Origin: DAOUKH01 sp034421515
GTDB taxonomy: Bacteria; Chloroflexota; Dehalococcoidia; SHYB01
DNA length: 47,693 nt
Direction: 5' to 3'
Assembly (NCBI GenBank): GCA_034421515.1
Contig: DAOUKH010000035.1
Location: forward strand, 1-47,693
Shown: positions 31,682-39,222 of the stretch, piece after piece
How the letters are laid out: every line of letters begins with the position of its first letter
Position numbering within the stretch: the stretch's first letter is position 1
Notes under the pieces: model-generated
What the model saw: the letters and a program-made list of their open reading frames with translations, nothing else
Databases searched by the model: none
Told to the model about the DNA's origin: nothing
Program-made: the position numbers and the translations under genes

Positions 31682-32929
31682 CTACCAGACACACCCCGGC
31701 GTGTCGACGGCGAAGTCGGTCTTCATGGGCGTCGGTTCGCCGCCGGGGACGGGGAGTTGGACGGGGCCGCGCTCGCGGGAGGGGAGCAGCACCGACGCCG
31801 TTCCCGGCGTGGCCACCTCGCCGCGCTGGTTCTCGCACCAGACCTCGAGGTCGACGATGTTCAGGTCGCCCTCGCGGCGCTTGCCGGCGACCTTCGCGCG
31901 GACCCACTGCGTATCGCCGTGGAAGTTGAACTTACGCGTCTGGTCCGACTGCTTCCACAGGAAGCCATCGTCGCCCATCCAGTTGGTGCAGTAGTGGATG
32001 ATCCACGACGTGCGCATCATCCCGTAGTCGTACGACCGCGGCGCGCCGACCTTGTTGGCGCGCTTGTCCTCCCAGTGGACACGCTGGGCGACGTCGTAGT
32101 AGCCGTAGTCGTTCTTGGGATAGAAGGTGGGGATTCGCCGGCGGTTGAGATAGCCCAGCCGAAGCGGCGCGACCTGGAAGACGCCCCAGCCCCAGCCCTG
32201 GTGCCACCCGATGATCTCGACCGTCGAGAGCGGCCCCTTGACCATCGTGGGCATCTCATCCGACTCGGAGACGTCCTCCCAATAGATCGTGTTGGCGCCC
32301 CTGCGGAACTCGTTGGCGTAGGCCGCGTCGATCTCGTCGAGCTCCTCCTGCGTGTACGTCTTGGGCTCGACGCCCATGTACTTGCCGGTCTTTTCCGACG
32401 CCTCGCGCTCGGCGAACCAGAAGTAGTAGCGGTAGACCGCGACGAGCTCGCCGCGCTGGTTCAGGTACTCCTTGCGGTGGTAGACCACCGCCGCCGTCCC
32501 GCCGCCGAACTGGCTGCGCTTCTCCTCGATGTCCTCGATGAAGTAATTGACGCTGAGGCGGTCGCCGGGCAACACCGGCCGGAACCATTGCCAATCGCTG
32601 CCCGACTGGTACCACGGCACGCCGCGGAGCGCGCCCGCCCCGGCGTCGCGCACGTGCTTCGGGATGGGCGGGACGTTAGTGATCCCCATCGTGCTGACGA
32701 ACATCGGCGGCGCGGGCGTCGTTTCCCAACGTGTGCCCTTGGCGTATTCGGGATCGCCGTACAGTGGGTTGTCGTCGCCGTAGGCCGTGGCGAAGTGGCG
32801 GATCGTGTCGACGTGCGCCTCGGTGTTGAACGGCGGCGGCTGCGGTATCAGGACGCCGATGCGATTGCGGTAACGCTGCACCCCGTCCGGAGTGATCCGG
32901 CCCCGCATCTCGTTGTCGACCTTCGCCAT
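31682..32929 (-). CDS. Double-hotdog MaoC/FAS1-type dehydratase
   Basis: A 415-residue protein with two hotdog halves: an N-terminal MaoC_dehydrat_N-like domain (about 15-170) and a C-terminal MaoC-like half (about 240-400) with GPLSTVEIIGWHQGWGWG in the middle. It resembles acyl dehydratases found next to acyl-CoA dehydrogenases and CaiB proteins in degradation clusters. The ATG has GAGGAGG five bases upstream; a start 14 codons earlier lacks support. It precedes the acyl-CoA dehydrogenase gene. Substrate unknown; a hydratase for a branched or aromatic acyl-CoA is likely. Confidence 0.8.
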   Translation of the reverse strand: MAKVDNEMRGRITPDGVQRYRNRIGVLIPQPPPFNTEAHVDTIRHFATAYGDDNPLYGDPEYAKGTRWETTPAPPMFVSTMGITNVPPIPKHVRDAGAGALRGVPWYQSGSDWQWFRPVLPGDRLSVNYFIEDIEEKRSQFGGGTAAVVYHRKEYLNQRGELVAVYRYYFWFAEREASEKTGKYMGVEPKTYTQEELDEIDAAYANEFRRGANTIYWEDVSESDEMPTMVKGPLSTVEIIGWHQGWGWGVFQVAPLRLGYLNRRRIPTFYPKNDYGYYDVAQRVHWEDKRANKVGAPRSYDYGMMRTSWIIHYCTNWMGDDGFLWKQSDQTRKFNFHGDTQWVRAKVAGKRREGDLNIVDLEVWCENQRGEVATPGTASVLLPSRERGPVQLPVPGGEPTPMKTDFAVDTPGCVW

Positions 32930-33028
32930 GCCCGCCTCCTCGGCCCCCGGGCACACGCCGGAGCCGAGCAATTATAGGCCCAGCGCGGCGCCACGCTCGC
33001 CCTATCGCGCCTGCGACACGCGCCACTG

Positions 33029-33048
33029 GACAGAACGCCCGTTCTGTC
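33029..33048 (+). promoter_or_regulatory. LexA-type (SOS) box upstream of the radical SAM gene
   Basis: GACAGAACGCCCGTTCTGTC is a perfect 8-bp-arm palindrome with a 4-bp spacer and has the GAAC-N4-GTTC core of Gram-positive-type LexA boxes. It fills the spacer between TGGACA (33027-33032) and TACACT (33051-33056), an 18-bp spacing. Confidence 0.65.
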
Positions 33049-33065
33049 TCTACACTGCCGCCACA

Positions 33066-34010
33066 ATGGCCGCCGATAAGGCAATGGTAGACATCGGCCG
33101 GGCGAGCGCGGCCCGCGACGTTCGCTATGAAGAGGTCGAGTGCAAGTCCGTCATCAACCGCGTGCAGGGGATGGCGTTCAAGTGGTCCATCAACCCCTAC
33201 AAGGGCTGCGTCCACGGCTGCCACTACTGCTACGCCCGCCGCTACCACGCCTTCATCGACCTCAATCCCAGCGAGGATTTCACCGGCGTGATCCTCGTCC
33301 GCGCCAACGCGCCCAAGGTGCTCCGCGGCGAGCTCGCGCGCCGCTCGTGGAGGCGCGAGACCGTGGCTCTCGGCACCGCCACCGACCCCTACCAGCCCAT
33401 CGAGGGCCGCTACCGCATCACCCGCGGCATCCTGGAGGCGCTGCGCGACTACCGAACACCGGTCAGCATCGTCACCAAGGGCACGATGATCGTCCGCGAC
33501 CTCGACGTCCTCACCGACCTTGCCCGCCGCGCCGGAGCCTCGGCAGCCATGTCGATCTCCACGCTCGACCGCGAGACATGGCGCCGGCTGGAACCCGGCA
33601 CGGCCCCGCCGTGGCAGCGCCTTCGGGCGGTGCGGAAGCTCTCCGAGGCGGGCGTCGAGGCCGGCGTGCTCATCGCGCCCATCGTGCCCGGCATCACCGA
33701 CACGTCAGACCACCTGCGCGAGTTGGTGAAGTCGGCGTCCGACCACGGGGCGCGGTTCGTGGGGTCGCGGGTCCTCGCGCTCCAGGGCTCGGTCAAGGAC
33801 CACTTCCTCGGCTTCATGCGTGAGGAATACCCCGGCCTGCTCGCCGAGTACCGCCGCCTCTTTCCCGGCGCCAACGCCGACCGCGACTACGCCTCGGCCA
33901 CCGTCGGCTACGTCGACGGTTTGCGCCGTCTCTACCGCATCGGGGAGCGCGCCGCCCGCGACGTCGTCCGCCCGGCGGACCAGCCCCGGCAGCTTTCACT
34001 GGCGCTCTGA
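33066..34010 (+). CDS. Radical SAM protein, SplB / Rv2578c type
   Basis: A 314-residue radical SAM enzyme. The [4Fe-4S] cluster motif is Cys48-x3-Cys52-x2-Cys55 (GCVHGCHYCYARRY). It also has the ATDPYQPIEGRY and RVLALQGSVKDHF segments of the spore photoproduct lyase-like (COG1533) group called Rv2578c. Members are annotated as DNA repair photolyase-like but few are characterised. The ATG at 33066 follows a -10 (TACACT) by nine bases, so the transcript is close to leaderless. A LexA-type box covers its promoter and recA follows on the same strand. The actual reaction cannot be read from the sequence. Confidence 0.9.
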   Translation: MAADKAMVDIGRASAARDVRYEEVECKSVINRVQGMAFKWSINPYKGCVHGCHYCYARRYHAFIDLNPSEDFTGVILVRANAPKVLRGELARRSWRRETVALGTATDPYQPIEGRYRITRGILEALRDYRTPVSIVTKGTMIVRDLDVLTDLARRAGASAAMSISTLDRETWRRLEPGTAPPWQRLRAVRKLSEAGVEAGVLIAPIVPGITDTSDHLRELVKSASDHGARFVGSRVLALQGSVKDHFLGFMREEYPGLLAEYRRLFPGANADRDYASATVGYVDGLRRLYRIGERAARDVVRPADQPRQLSLAL

Positions 34011-34064
34011 GGTTGAGCGCGAGCGGCGCCGAAACGGCGTATTATGTCGTGTGACACGCGGCTA

Positions 34065-34093
34065 TTGCGGAAGACGAACGCACGTTCTACCAT
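34065..34093 (+). promoter_or_regulatory. recA promoter with LexA-type (SOS) box
   Basis: TTGCGG (34065-34070) and TACCAT (34088-34093) are 17 bp apart. Between them CGAACGCACGTTCT (34075-34088) fits the LexA consensus CGAACRNRYGTTYC at 13 of 14 positions. The transcript would start about 50 nt before the start codon. Confidence 0.75.
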
Positions 34094-34151
34094 CTCGCGA
34101 AATCGAGTACCGCAGTGCGGCAGAACGAAGGCGAGAGCTAAGGAGCAAGCG

Positions 34152-35213
34152 TTGAACACCGAAAAGACCATGGAAACCGAAAAAGACAAAGCGCTCGACG
34201 TCGCGGTAGCCCAGATCGAGAAGCAGTTCGGGCGGGGCTCGCTGATGAAGCTCGGCGAGGTCTCGTCGAAGCTGAGCATCGCGAGCATCCCCACGGGGTC
34301 GCTGTCGCTCGACCTCGCCCTCGGCGTGGGCGGCCTGCCCCGCGGCCGCGTGATCGACATCTTCGGCGCGGAGTCGTCGGGCAAGTCGACGCTCGCGCAG
34401 CACGTCATCGCCGAGGCGCAGAAGCTCGGCGGCAAGGCGGCCTACATCGACGCCGAGCACGCCCTCGACCCCAGTTACGCCGCCAAGTGCGGCGTCGACA
34501 TCCAGGAGCTGTACATCTCGCAGCCCGACTTTGCCGAGCAGGCGCTGGAAATCACCGAGGCGCTGGTGCGCTCCGGCGCCATCGACATCGTCGTCGTGGA
34601 CAGCGTGGCTGCGCTGGTCCCGCGCGCCGAGCTCGAAGGCGACATGGGCGACCCCCAGATGGGCCTCCAGGCCCGCCTCATGTCCCAGGCCCTCCGCAAG
34701 CTGACCGCCTCGATCAACCGGTCGAAGACCTGCGTGATTTTCATCAACCAGCTGCGCGAGAAGGTCGGCGTCGTCTTCGGCAACCCCGAGACCACTCCCG
34801 GCGGCAAGGCCCTCAAGTTCTACTCGTCGGTGCGGATCGACCTGCGCCGCCTGGAGACCATCAAGCGGGGCACGGACGCCATCGGCAACCGCGTGCGCGC
34901 CAAGGTGGTGAAGAACAAGGTGGCCCCGCCGTTCCGCGTCGCCGAGTTCGACATCATGTTCGCCCACGGCATCAGCAAGGAAGGCGACATCCTCGACCTC
35001 GGCGTGAAGCACGACGTGGTGCGGAAGAGCGGCGCCCACTTCACCTTCGGCGAGACCAAGCTCGGTCAGGGCAGGGAGACCGCGAAGGGCTTCCTGTCGG
35101 AGAACTCCGACGTTGCCCTCGCCATCGAGAAGCAGGTGCGTTCCGCCGCCGGCGAGGCGGAGCCTCAGATTACGGCGCCCCCCAAGGTCGGCGAGGAAGC
35201 GGCCGCGCTCTAG
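34152..35213 (+). CDS. recA: Recombinase RecA
   Basis: A 353-residue RecA that forms filaments on ssDNA, catalyses strand exchange and triggers LexA cleavage. Walker A is GAESSGKST (72-80), followed by the Walker B region VVVDSVAALVPRAELEG, the L2 loop with NPETTPGGKALKFYSSVR, and a KHDVVRKSGAHFTF C-terminal domain. The start is TTG 34152 with TAAGGAG six bases upstream. The frame continues upstream, but that part runs across the promoter and SOS box, and the ATG at 34170 lacks a ribosome-binding site. The acidic C-terminal tail is short. It follows the SOS-controlled radical SAM gene by 141 bp. Confidence 0.96.
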   Translation: MNTEKTMETEKDKALDVAVAQIEKQFGRGSLMKLGEVSSKLSIASIPTGSLSLDLALGVGGLPRGRVIDIFGAESSGKSTLAQHVIAEAQKLGGKAAYIDAEHALDPSYAAKCGVDIQELYISQPDFAEQALEITEALVRSGAIDIVVVDSVAALVPRAELEGDMGDPQMGLQARLMSQALRKLTASINRSKTCVIFINQLREKVGVVFGNPETTPGGKALKFYSSVRIDLRRLETIKRGTDAIGNRVRAKVVKNKVAPPFRVAEFDIMFAHGISKEGDILDLGVKHDVVRKSGAHFTFGETKLGQGRETAKGFLSENSDVALAIEKQVRSAAGEAEPQITAPPKVGEEAAAL

Positions 35214-35222
35214 CCGTTCAAA

Positions 35223-35275
35223 CCTCTCCCCCTCCGGGGAGATTGAGAGAGGGCGCGCGCCGTCAGGCGCGCGGG
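35223..35275. repeat. Intergenic hairpin element, copy A
   Basis: About 53 bp between recA and the facing deacetylase gene. It holds CCTCTC..GAGAGG outer arms around a CCCC-TCC-GGGG core, then CGCGCGCC-GTCA-GGCGCGCG (35254-35273). Copy B lies at 42149-42203. Confidence 0.65.
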
Positions 35276-35299
35276 TGGCCGCAGAGCGCCCCTCCGACT

Positions 35300-36214
35300 C
35301 TACCCAGAGAACGCGGCGGCGATCTCCTGCGCCGTCTCCGCCCGGCAGCGCGAATCGGCGGCGATGCCGCCCAGGATCCCGTCCAACGCCGGGTAACGGA
35401 AGGGCTGGCCGGAGACGAAGGGCGTGAGACTGAAGCCGAAGACCTGCGCGCCGCGCTCGCCGGCTTCGTCAAGCAGTGCCTCGCGGGACTCGGCGATCTG
35501 CCGCGCCCACACCGCCTCCTCCTGCGTCCGCTCGATGATGAGCTTGTAGTCGTCGAGCTCGTTGTGCAGCGGCAGGCACGTCAACGGCCCCGACCGCGTG
35601 CGCATCGCCACCGGCACCTGGTCGATCTCCCAATCGAGGCAGATGTCGAAGCCGTGCTCGACGAGGAGATCGGGCGTATTGAAACTCTGCTGGCGCGCCG
35701 GGCTCAGCCAGCTTCTCGGCGCCAGACCCGCGCCGTCGAAGGCGGCGCGGACCGCCGCGATGCGCCGGCGCTCCTCGTCCTCGTCGAGCGCGCCGTGGTG
35801 GATGGCATCGCCGTTGAGTCCCGCGGCGGCGACCTCATGTCCGTCCTCGACGATCGCCTGCGCCAGAGGCGCGGCGCGGGCGAGCACGTCGGCGCTGAGC
35901 GCGAACGTCGCCTTCACCCCGTGCGCCTTCATCGCGCGCAGGATGCGGAAGACCCCGACCCGGTTGCCATAGTCCCGCGTCGTGAAGTGTCGCAGGTCGG
36001 GGTACGGCGTCACCATCCCGTGGGGGTGGTTGAACGGGTCCTTCTTCGCGTTGATGGGGTGAAACTCGCAGGCGACCACGATCATCACCGAGAGCTCGAC
36101 ACCGTCGTCGCGGCGGACGGGGGCCCGGTCCTTGGCGAGCCGCCAGTCGTAGCGGTCGATGTCTTGGCCGTGCCGGCGCAGCGGGTATTCGAGGTGTTCC
36201 TGCCCCAGGCTCAT
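35300..36214 (-). CDS. PuuE-like polysaccharide-deacetylase-fold protein, degenerate
   Basis: A 304-residue protein related to the PuuE/polysaccharide deacetylase group. The DYGNRVG motif (81-87) is kept. At the place where the family has the metal-binding S-H-G-x3-H motif it reads HEVAAAGLNGD (126-136), with no metal-binding SHG, and the first metal motif reads CEFH instead of an Asp pair. It may therefore be an inactive or non-hydrolytic partner. Its ATG overlaps the stop of the next deacetylase gene (ATGA), so the two are translated together. It is last in the cysteine hydrolase operon. ORFs extending upstream of this ATG are not supported by homology. Confidence 0.8.
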   Translation of the reverse strand: MSLGQEHLEYPLRRHGQDIDRYDWRLAKDRAPVRRDDGVELSVMIVVACEFHPINAKKDPFNHPHGMVTPYPDLRHFTTRDYGNRVGVFRILRAMKAHGVKATFALSADVLARAAPLAQAIVEDGHEVAAAGLNGDAIHHGALDEDEERRRIAAVRAAFDGAGLAPRSWLSPARQQSFNTPDLLVEHGFDICLDWEIDQVPVAMRTRSGPLTCLPLHNELDDYKLIIERTQEEAVWARQIAESREALLDEAGERGAQVFGFSLTPFVSGQPFRYPALDGILGGIAADSRCRAETAQEIAAAFSG

Positions 36215-37164
36215 GCCGCCGCCTCCGGCGCGAACCCGGTGCCACCCGTCGCGACTCCCCGCGCGGCGACGTCGGTGAGCGTCTGGTCCCAGTAGTGTTC
36301 GCGGTAGTAGGCCGCGATCTCGACCGCCGTCGTGATCCACACGTCGTCGCGGTTCGCGTCGGCGTGCTTGAGCGCCTCCTCGAACGCCCGCAACCGGTGC
36401 GGCTGGGCCACCAAATAGGCGTGCAGCGGAATGCACATCACCGTGCCCGACTCCTCGCCTTCCTCGAGTAGCTGATCAAGTTGGCGCTTTAGCGCGTCGG
36501 CGTAGCGCCACGGGTCCATGGCGAGCGCGCCGTAGGTGATGACGTCGTTCACCTCCAGCGAGTAGGGCATGGAGATGAGCTTCCCCGACTTCGTCTTGAT
36601 CGGCTGCGGCTGGTCGTCCTGGAAGAGGTCGCAGGTGTACCAGAAGTCGTACTCCGCAATGAGGTCGAGGGTGCGCTCAGTGTGGGTGAGGGCGGGGGCG
36701 AGATAGCCCCGGATGCGTTGGCCCGTCGCCGCCTCGACGGTGCGGATCGAGTCTTCGAGCACCGCCCTTTCCTGCGCCTCGTCCATTTCATAGGAGTAGC
36801 GCGTGTTGTAGATGCCGTGGGAGAAGAACTCCCAGTCGCGCTCCTTGCAGGCCTCGATGATTTCGGGGCAGTGGTCGCACATCGCCACGTTCAGGCTGAT
36901 GGAGCCGCGGACGCCGTACTTGTCCATCAGCTCCATGAGCCGCCAGTGGCCCACACGGTTGCCGTAGTCGCGCTGCGAGTATCCCACCACGTCCGGCGAC
37001 GGGCGCGGCCAGCCCGGGCGCTTGGGATTGCGCGGCGGGTTGAACTCGTAGTACTCGATGTTCGGCGCGACCCAGAACGCCAGCTTCTTCCCGTCCGGCC
37101 ACACGATCTTGGGCCGGTCGCGGTAGGGCCAGTAGTCGTAGAGGTTGGGGTCGCCGGCGGTCAT
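36211..37164 (-). CDS. PuuE-like polysaccharide-deacetylase-fold protein
   Basis: A 317-residue deacetylase-fold protein with DYGNRVG (66-72) and SHGIYNTRY (115-123). It keeps one metal-type His (116), but the second His of the standard motif is replaced and the first motif reads APNIEYYE (33-40), so metal binding differs from classical family members. PuuE-type enzymes are allantoinases, while this branch is usually annotated only as polysaccharide deacetylase. The start overlaps the cysteine hydrolase stop and its stop overlaps the degenerate paralogue's start. This suggests that all three act as one unit. Confidence 0.85.
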   Translation of the reverse strand: MTAGDPNLYDYWPYRDRPKIVWPDGKKLAFWVAPNIEYYEFNPPRNPKRPGWPRPSPDVVGYSQRDYGNRVGHWRLMELMDKYGVRGSISLNVAMCDHCPEIIEACKERDWEFFSHGIYNTRYSYEMDEAQERAVLEDSIRTVEAATGQRIRGYLAPALTHTERTLDLIAEYDFWYTCDLFQDDQPQPIKTKSGKLISMPYSLEVNDVITYGALAMDPWRYADALKRQLDQLLEEGEESGTVMCIPLHAYLVAQPHRLRAFEEALKHADANRDDVWITTAVEIAAYYREHYWDQTLTDVAARGVATGGTGFAPEAAA

Positions 37165-37856
37165 GCCGTGCCCTCGTAGGCCTCGACCCACGCCATGACC
37201 TCATCGATTCCTATGACGTCGGCGTACTTAAGCGCCAGGTCGGTGAGGTTGGCGTAGTGGTAGCTCTCGTGCTTGTCGGCGACGCACTCCACGGGGACGA
37301 TCGTCCGGTACCCGTGGGAGAGCGAGTCAACGGCGGTGGCGCGCACGCAGCCCGAGGTCGACCCGCCGGTAACAACGATGGTATCGACCCTGTGCCAGGT
37401 GAGGAAACTAGAGAGCGGCGTCTCGAAGAAGGCCGAGGGCATCCGCTTGGTGTAGACCGCGTCCACTTCTTCATCGATTTCAAGCCGCTCGTCGAACCGG
37501 TGCCGGTCCGAGCCGTACTTGATGTTCTGCAAGCTGTCCGGAGTGTCGCTGCGGGTCCCCCAGACGCCGGCGTCGCTGGCGTCCGGCATGTAAGCCACGT
37601 GCGTCCAGACCACGGGCAGCCCCTTGGCGCGGGCCGCGTTGGAGAGCTCGCGCATGTAGTCCATCTGCTTGGGGTCGGCGACGTACCCGGTGTTGGGGTA
37701 GAGGTCGGGCCGGGTGTACGTCTTCTGCGGGTCGACGTTCACCACCGCCAGCTTCTCCCCAAAGCCGAAGCGCGCCCGCGCAGGATTGGCGATCACGTCT
37801 TCGAAAAGCTCGCGGGCGGTCTTTTCCGTCCGCGCCATGGTGGACTCAATGCTCAT
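37161..37856 (-). CDS. Isochorismatase-family cysteine hydrolase
   Basis: A 231-residue cysteine hydrolase. The catalytic triad is intact: Asp42 (NVDPQ), Lys137 (YTKRMPS) and Cys170 (GSTSGCVRA). The closest functional group by pattern is N-carbamoylsarcosine amidase/ureidoacrylate or biuret-type hydrolases, which attack C-N bonds in small amides. The ATG has AGGAG six bases upstream; the frame goes nine codons further without support. It is the first gene of the coupled trio with the two deacetylase-fold proteins. A ureide or cyclic-amide pathway fits that context, but no substrate is proved. Confidence 0.88.
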   Translation of the reverse strand: MSIESTMARTEKTARELFEDVIANPARARFGFGEKLAVVNVDPQKTYTRPDLYPNTGYVADPKQMDYMRELSNAARAKGLPVVWTHVAYMPDASDAGVWGTRSDTPDSLQNIKYGSDRHRFDERLEIDEEVDAVYTKRMPSAFFETPLSSFLTWHRVDTIVVTGGSTSGCVRATAVDSLSHGYRTIVPVECVADKHESYHYANLTDLALKYADVIGIDEVMAWVEAYEGTA

Positions 37857-37925
37857 CGGTCGCTCCTGCTCTGGGGCCTTCAATCCGGCCCCTTCCCCAT
37901 TTTGGCCATTGCGGTAGACGGGCCG

Positions 37926-37931
37926 ATTATA
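37926..37931 (-). promoter_or_regulatory. -10 box TATAAT for the cysteine hydrolase operon
   Basis: A perfect TATAAT on the minus strand, about 70 bp upstream of ATG 37856, faces the plus-strand TATAAT at 37972-37977. Confidence 0.55.
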
Positions 37932-37971
37932 GCGCCGCCTCCCCTACCGTGAACCGCGGGCCGCAACGGTG

Positions 37972-37977
37972 TATAAT
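37972..37977 (+). promoter_or_regulatory. -10 box TATAAT for the amidohydrolase genes
   Basis: A perfect TATAAT with GTGAAC 17 bp upstream as a poor -35. GGAGG lies seven bases before the ATG at 38018. Confidence 0.6.
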
Positions 37978-38017
37978 CCCTAACGATCCGATTTTCTAGT
38001 CGCTTGGAGGCAAGCCT

Positions 38018-39163
38018 ATGGGCGCGACGAAGATTATCTCGTCCGACTCCCACGTTATTGAGCCCCCCAACCTCTGGCAGGAACGGATGCCGAAGTCCTT
38101 CGGCGACCGCGTCCCCCGGCTGGGCAAGGGCGAGGAGGCCGGCGCCGACGACTTCTACGTCGACGGTCGCCCCATCGGCGTCCTCATTCGCAGCCTGACC
38201 GACGCCGGCTCACGGTTCGAGGATCCCGAAGGCATCCGCCTCGAAGGCGGCATGGACGAGGTCCGCGCCGGAGCCTGGCAATCCGGGCCCCGGCTGGTGG
38301 ACATGGACTTCGACGGCATTTACTCCGACCTGCTGTACCCGTCGATCATCCTGAACTTCTGGAGCGGCGTGGCCGACTCGGAGCTTCTGCGGGGCATCTT
38401 CGTCGCCTACAACGAGTGGCTCGGCGAGTTCTGCTCCGAGAACCCGGACCGGCTCAAGGGCGTGGCTCAGATCCTCATCGACGGGGACGTCGAGGCTGGC
38501 ATCCGCGACCTCACCCAGGCGGCGAAGTCGAACATGGGCGGCGCCATGATCAGCGTCTACCCCCGCGCCGGCGAGGAATACACCAGCCCGATGTACGACC
38601 CGTTCTGGGCCGCCGCCGAGGAGATCGGCCTCCCCCTCAGTCTCCACATCGGCACCAGCCGCGCCTCCGAGGGCGCCATCGGCGACAACAAGATGATCAA
38701 GATCGCCGCCACCGGCGCGCTGCGCACCAACATCGAGTACTGGGTGCGGATGTCGCTGTGCAACCTCATCTATGCCGGCGTGCTCGACCGCTTCCCGAAG
38801 CTGCAGTTCGTCCAGCTTGAGCACGAGCTCTCCTGGATTCCCTTCTTCATCGACCGCATGGAGTGGTGCTACCGCGAGCGGCCGCAGCTCACCCCCTACC
38901 GGTTCAAGGACGGCGCGACGCCGCGCGACCTCATGCGCCGGCAGGTCTTCCACAGCTTCCAGGAAGACGGCCTCGGCATCCAGCAGCGCGACATCATCGG
39001 CATCGATAACCTCATGTGGGGGTCCGATTACCCCCACGTCGAATCGACCTTCCCGAAATCGCGCGAAATCCTCGACGACATCCTCGCCGTTTGCTCGGAG
39101 GAGGAGAAAGAAAAGATCGTCGCCGGAAACGCGGCCCGCATCTACGACATCGCGTTCAACTAA
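38018..39163 (+). CDS. Amidohydrolase (amidohydrolase_2 family), first paralogue
   Basis: A 381-residue metal-dependent TIM-barrel hydrolase of the ACMSD-like amidohydrolase_2 group. SSDSHVIEPP (8-17) supplies the first metal ligands, PLSLHIGTS the middle His, and NLMWGSDYPH the last Asp. The family includes decarboxylases and hydrolases of aromatic and small organic acids. The next gene encodes a similar protein, so the two probably arose by tandem duplication. GGAGG precedes the ATG. Substrate unknown. Confidence 0.88.
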   Translation: MGATKIISSDSHVIEPPNLWQERMPKSFGDRVPRLGKGEEAGADDFYVDGRPIGVLIRSLTDAGSRFEDPEGIRLEGGMDEVRAGAWQSGPRLVDMDFDGIYSDLLYPSIILNFWSGVADSELLRGIFVAYNEWLGEFCSENPDRLKGVAQILIDGDVEAGIRDLTQAAKSNMGGAMISVYPRAGEEYTSPMYDPFWAAAEEIGLPLSLHIGTSRASEGAIGDNKMIKIAATGALRTNIEYWVRMSLCNLIYAGVLDRFPKLQFVQLEHELSWIPFFIDRMEWCYRERPQLTPYRFKDGATPRDLMRRQVFHSFQEDGLGIQQRDIIGIDNLMWGSDYPHVESTFPKSREILDDILAVCSEEEKEKIVAGNAARIYDIAFN

Positions 39164-39222
39164 CGCTGCCTCCGAACGACGAAGTACTAACGACAGAGAC
39201 CCCGAAGGAGAGGACGGAATCG

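Noticed and set aside
31671..31907. Long N-terminal extension of the acyl-CoA dehydrogenase
   Set aside because: The added residues are low-complexity Arg/Pro and overlap the hotdog gene in another frame.
34027..34039. CGCCG-AAA-CGGCG as a terminator for the radical SAM gene
   Set aside because: The stem is only 5 bp and followed by TATTAT rather than a T-run.
34044..34151. Longer N-terminus of RecA
   Set aside because: It would cross the SOS box and promoter, and the TTG at 34152 has an ideal ribosome-binding site.
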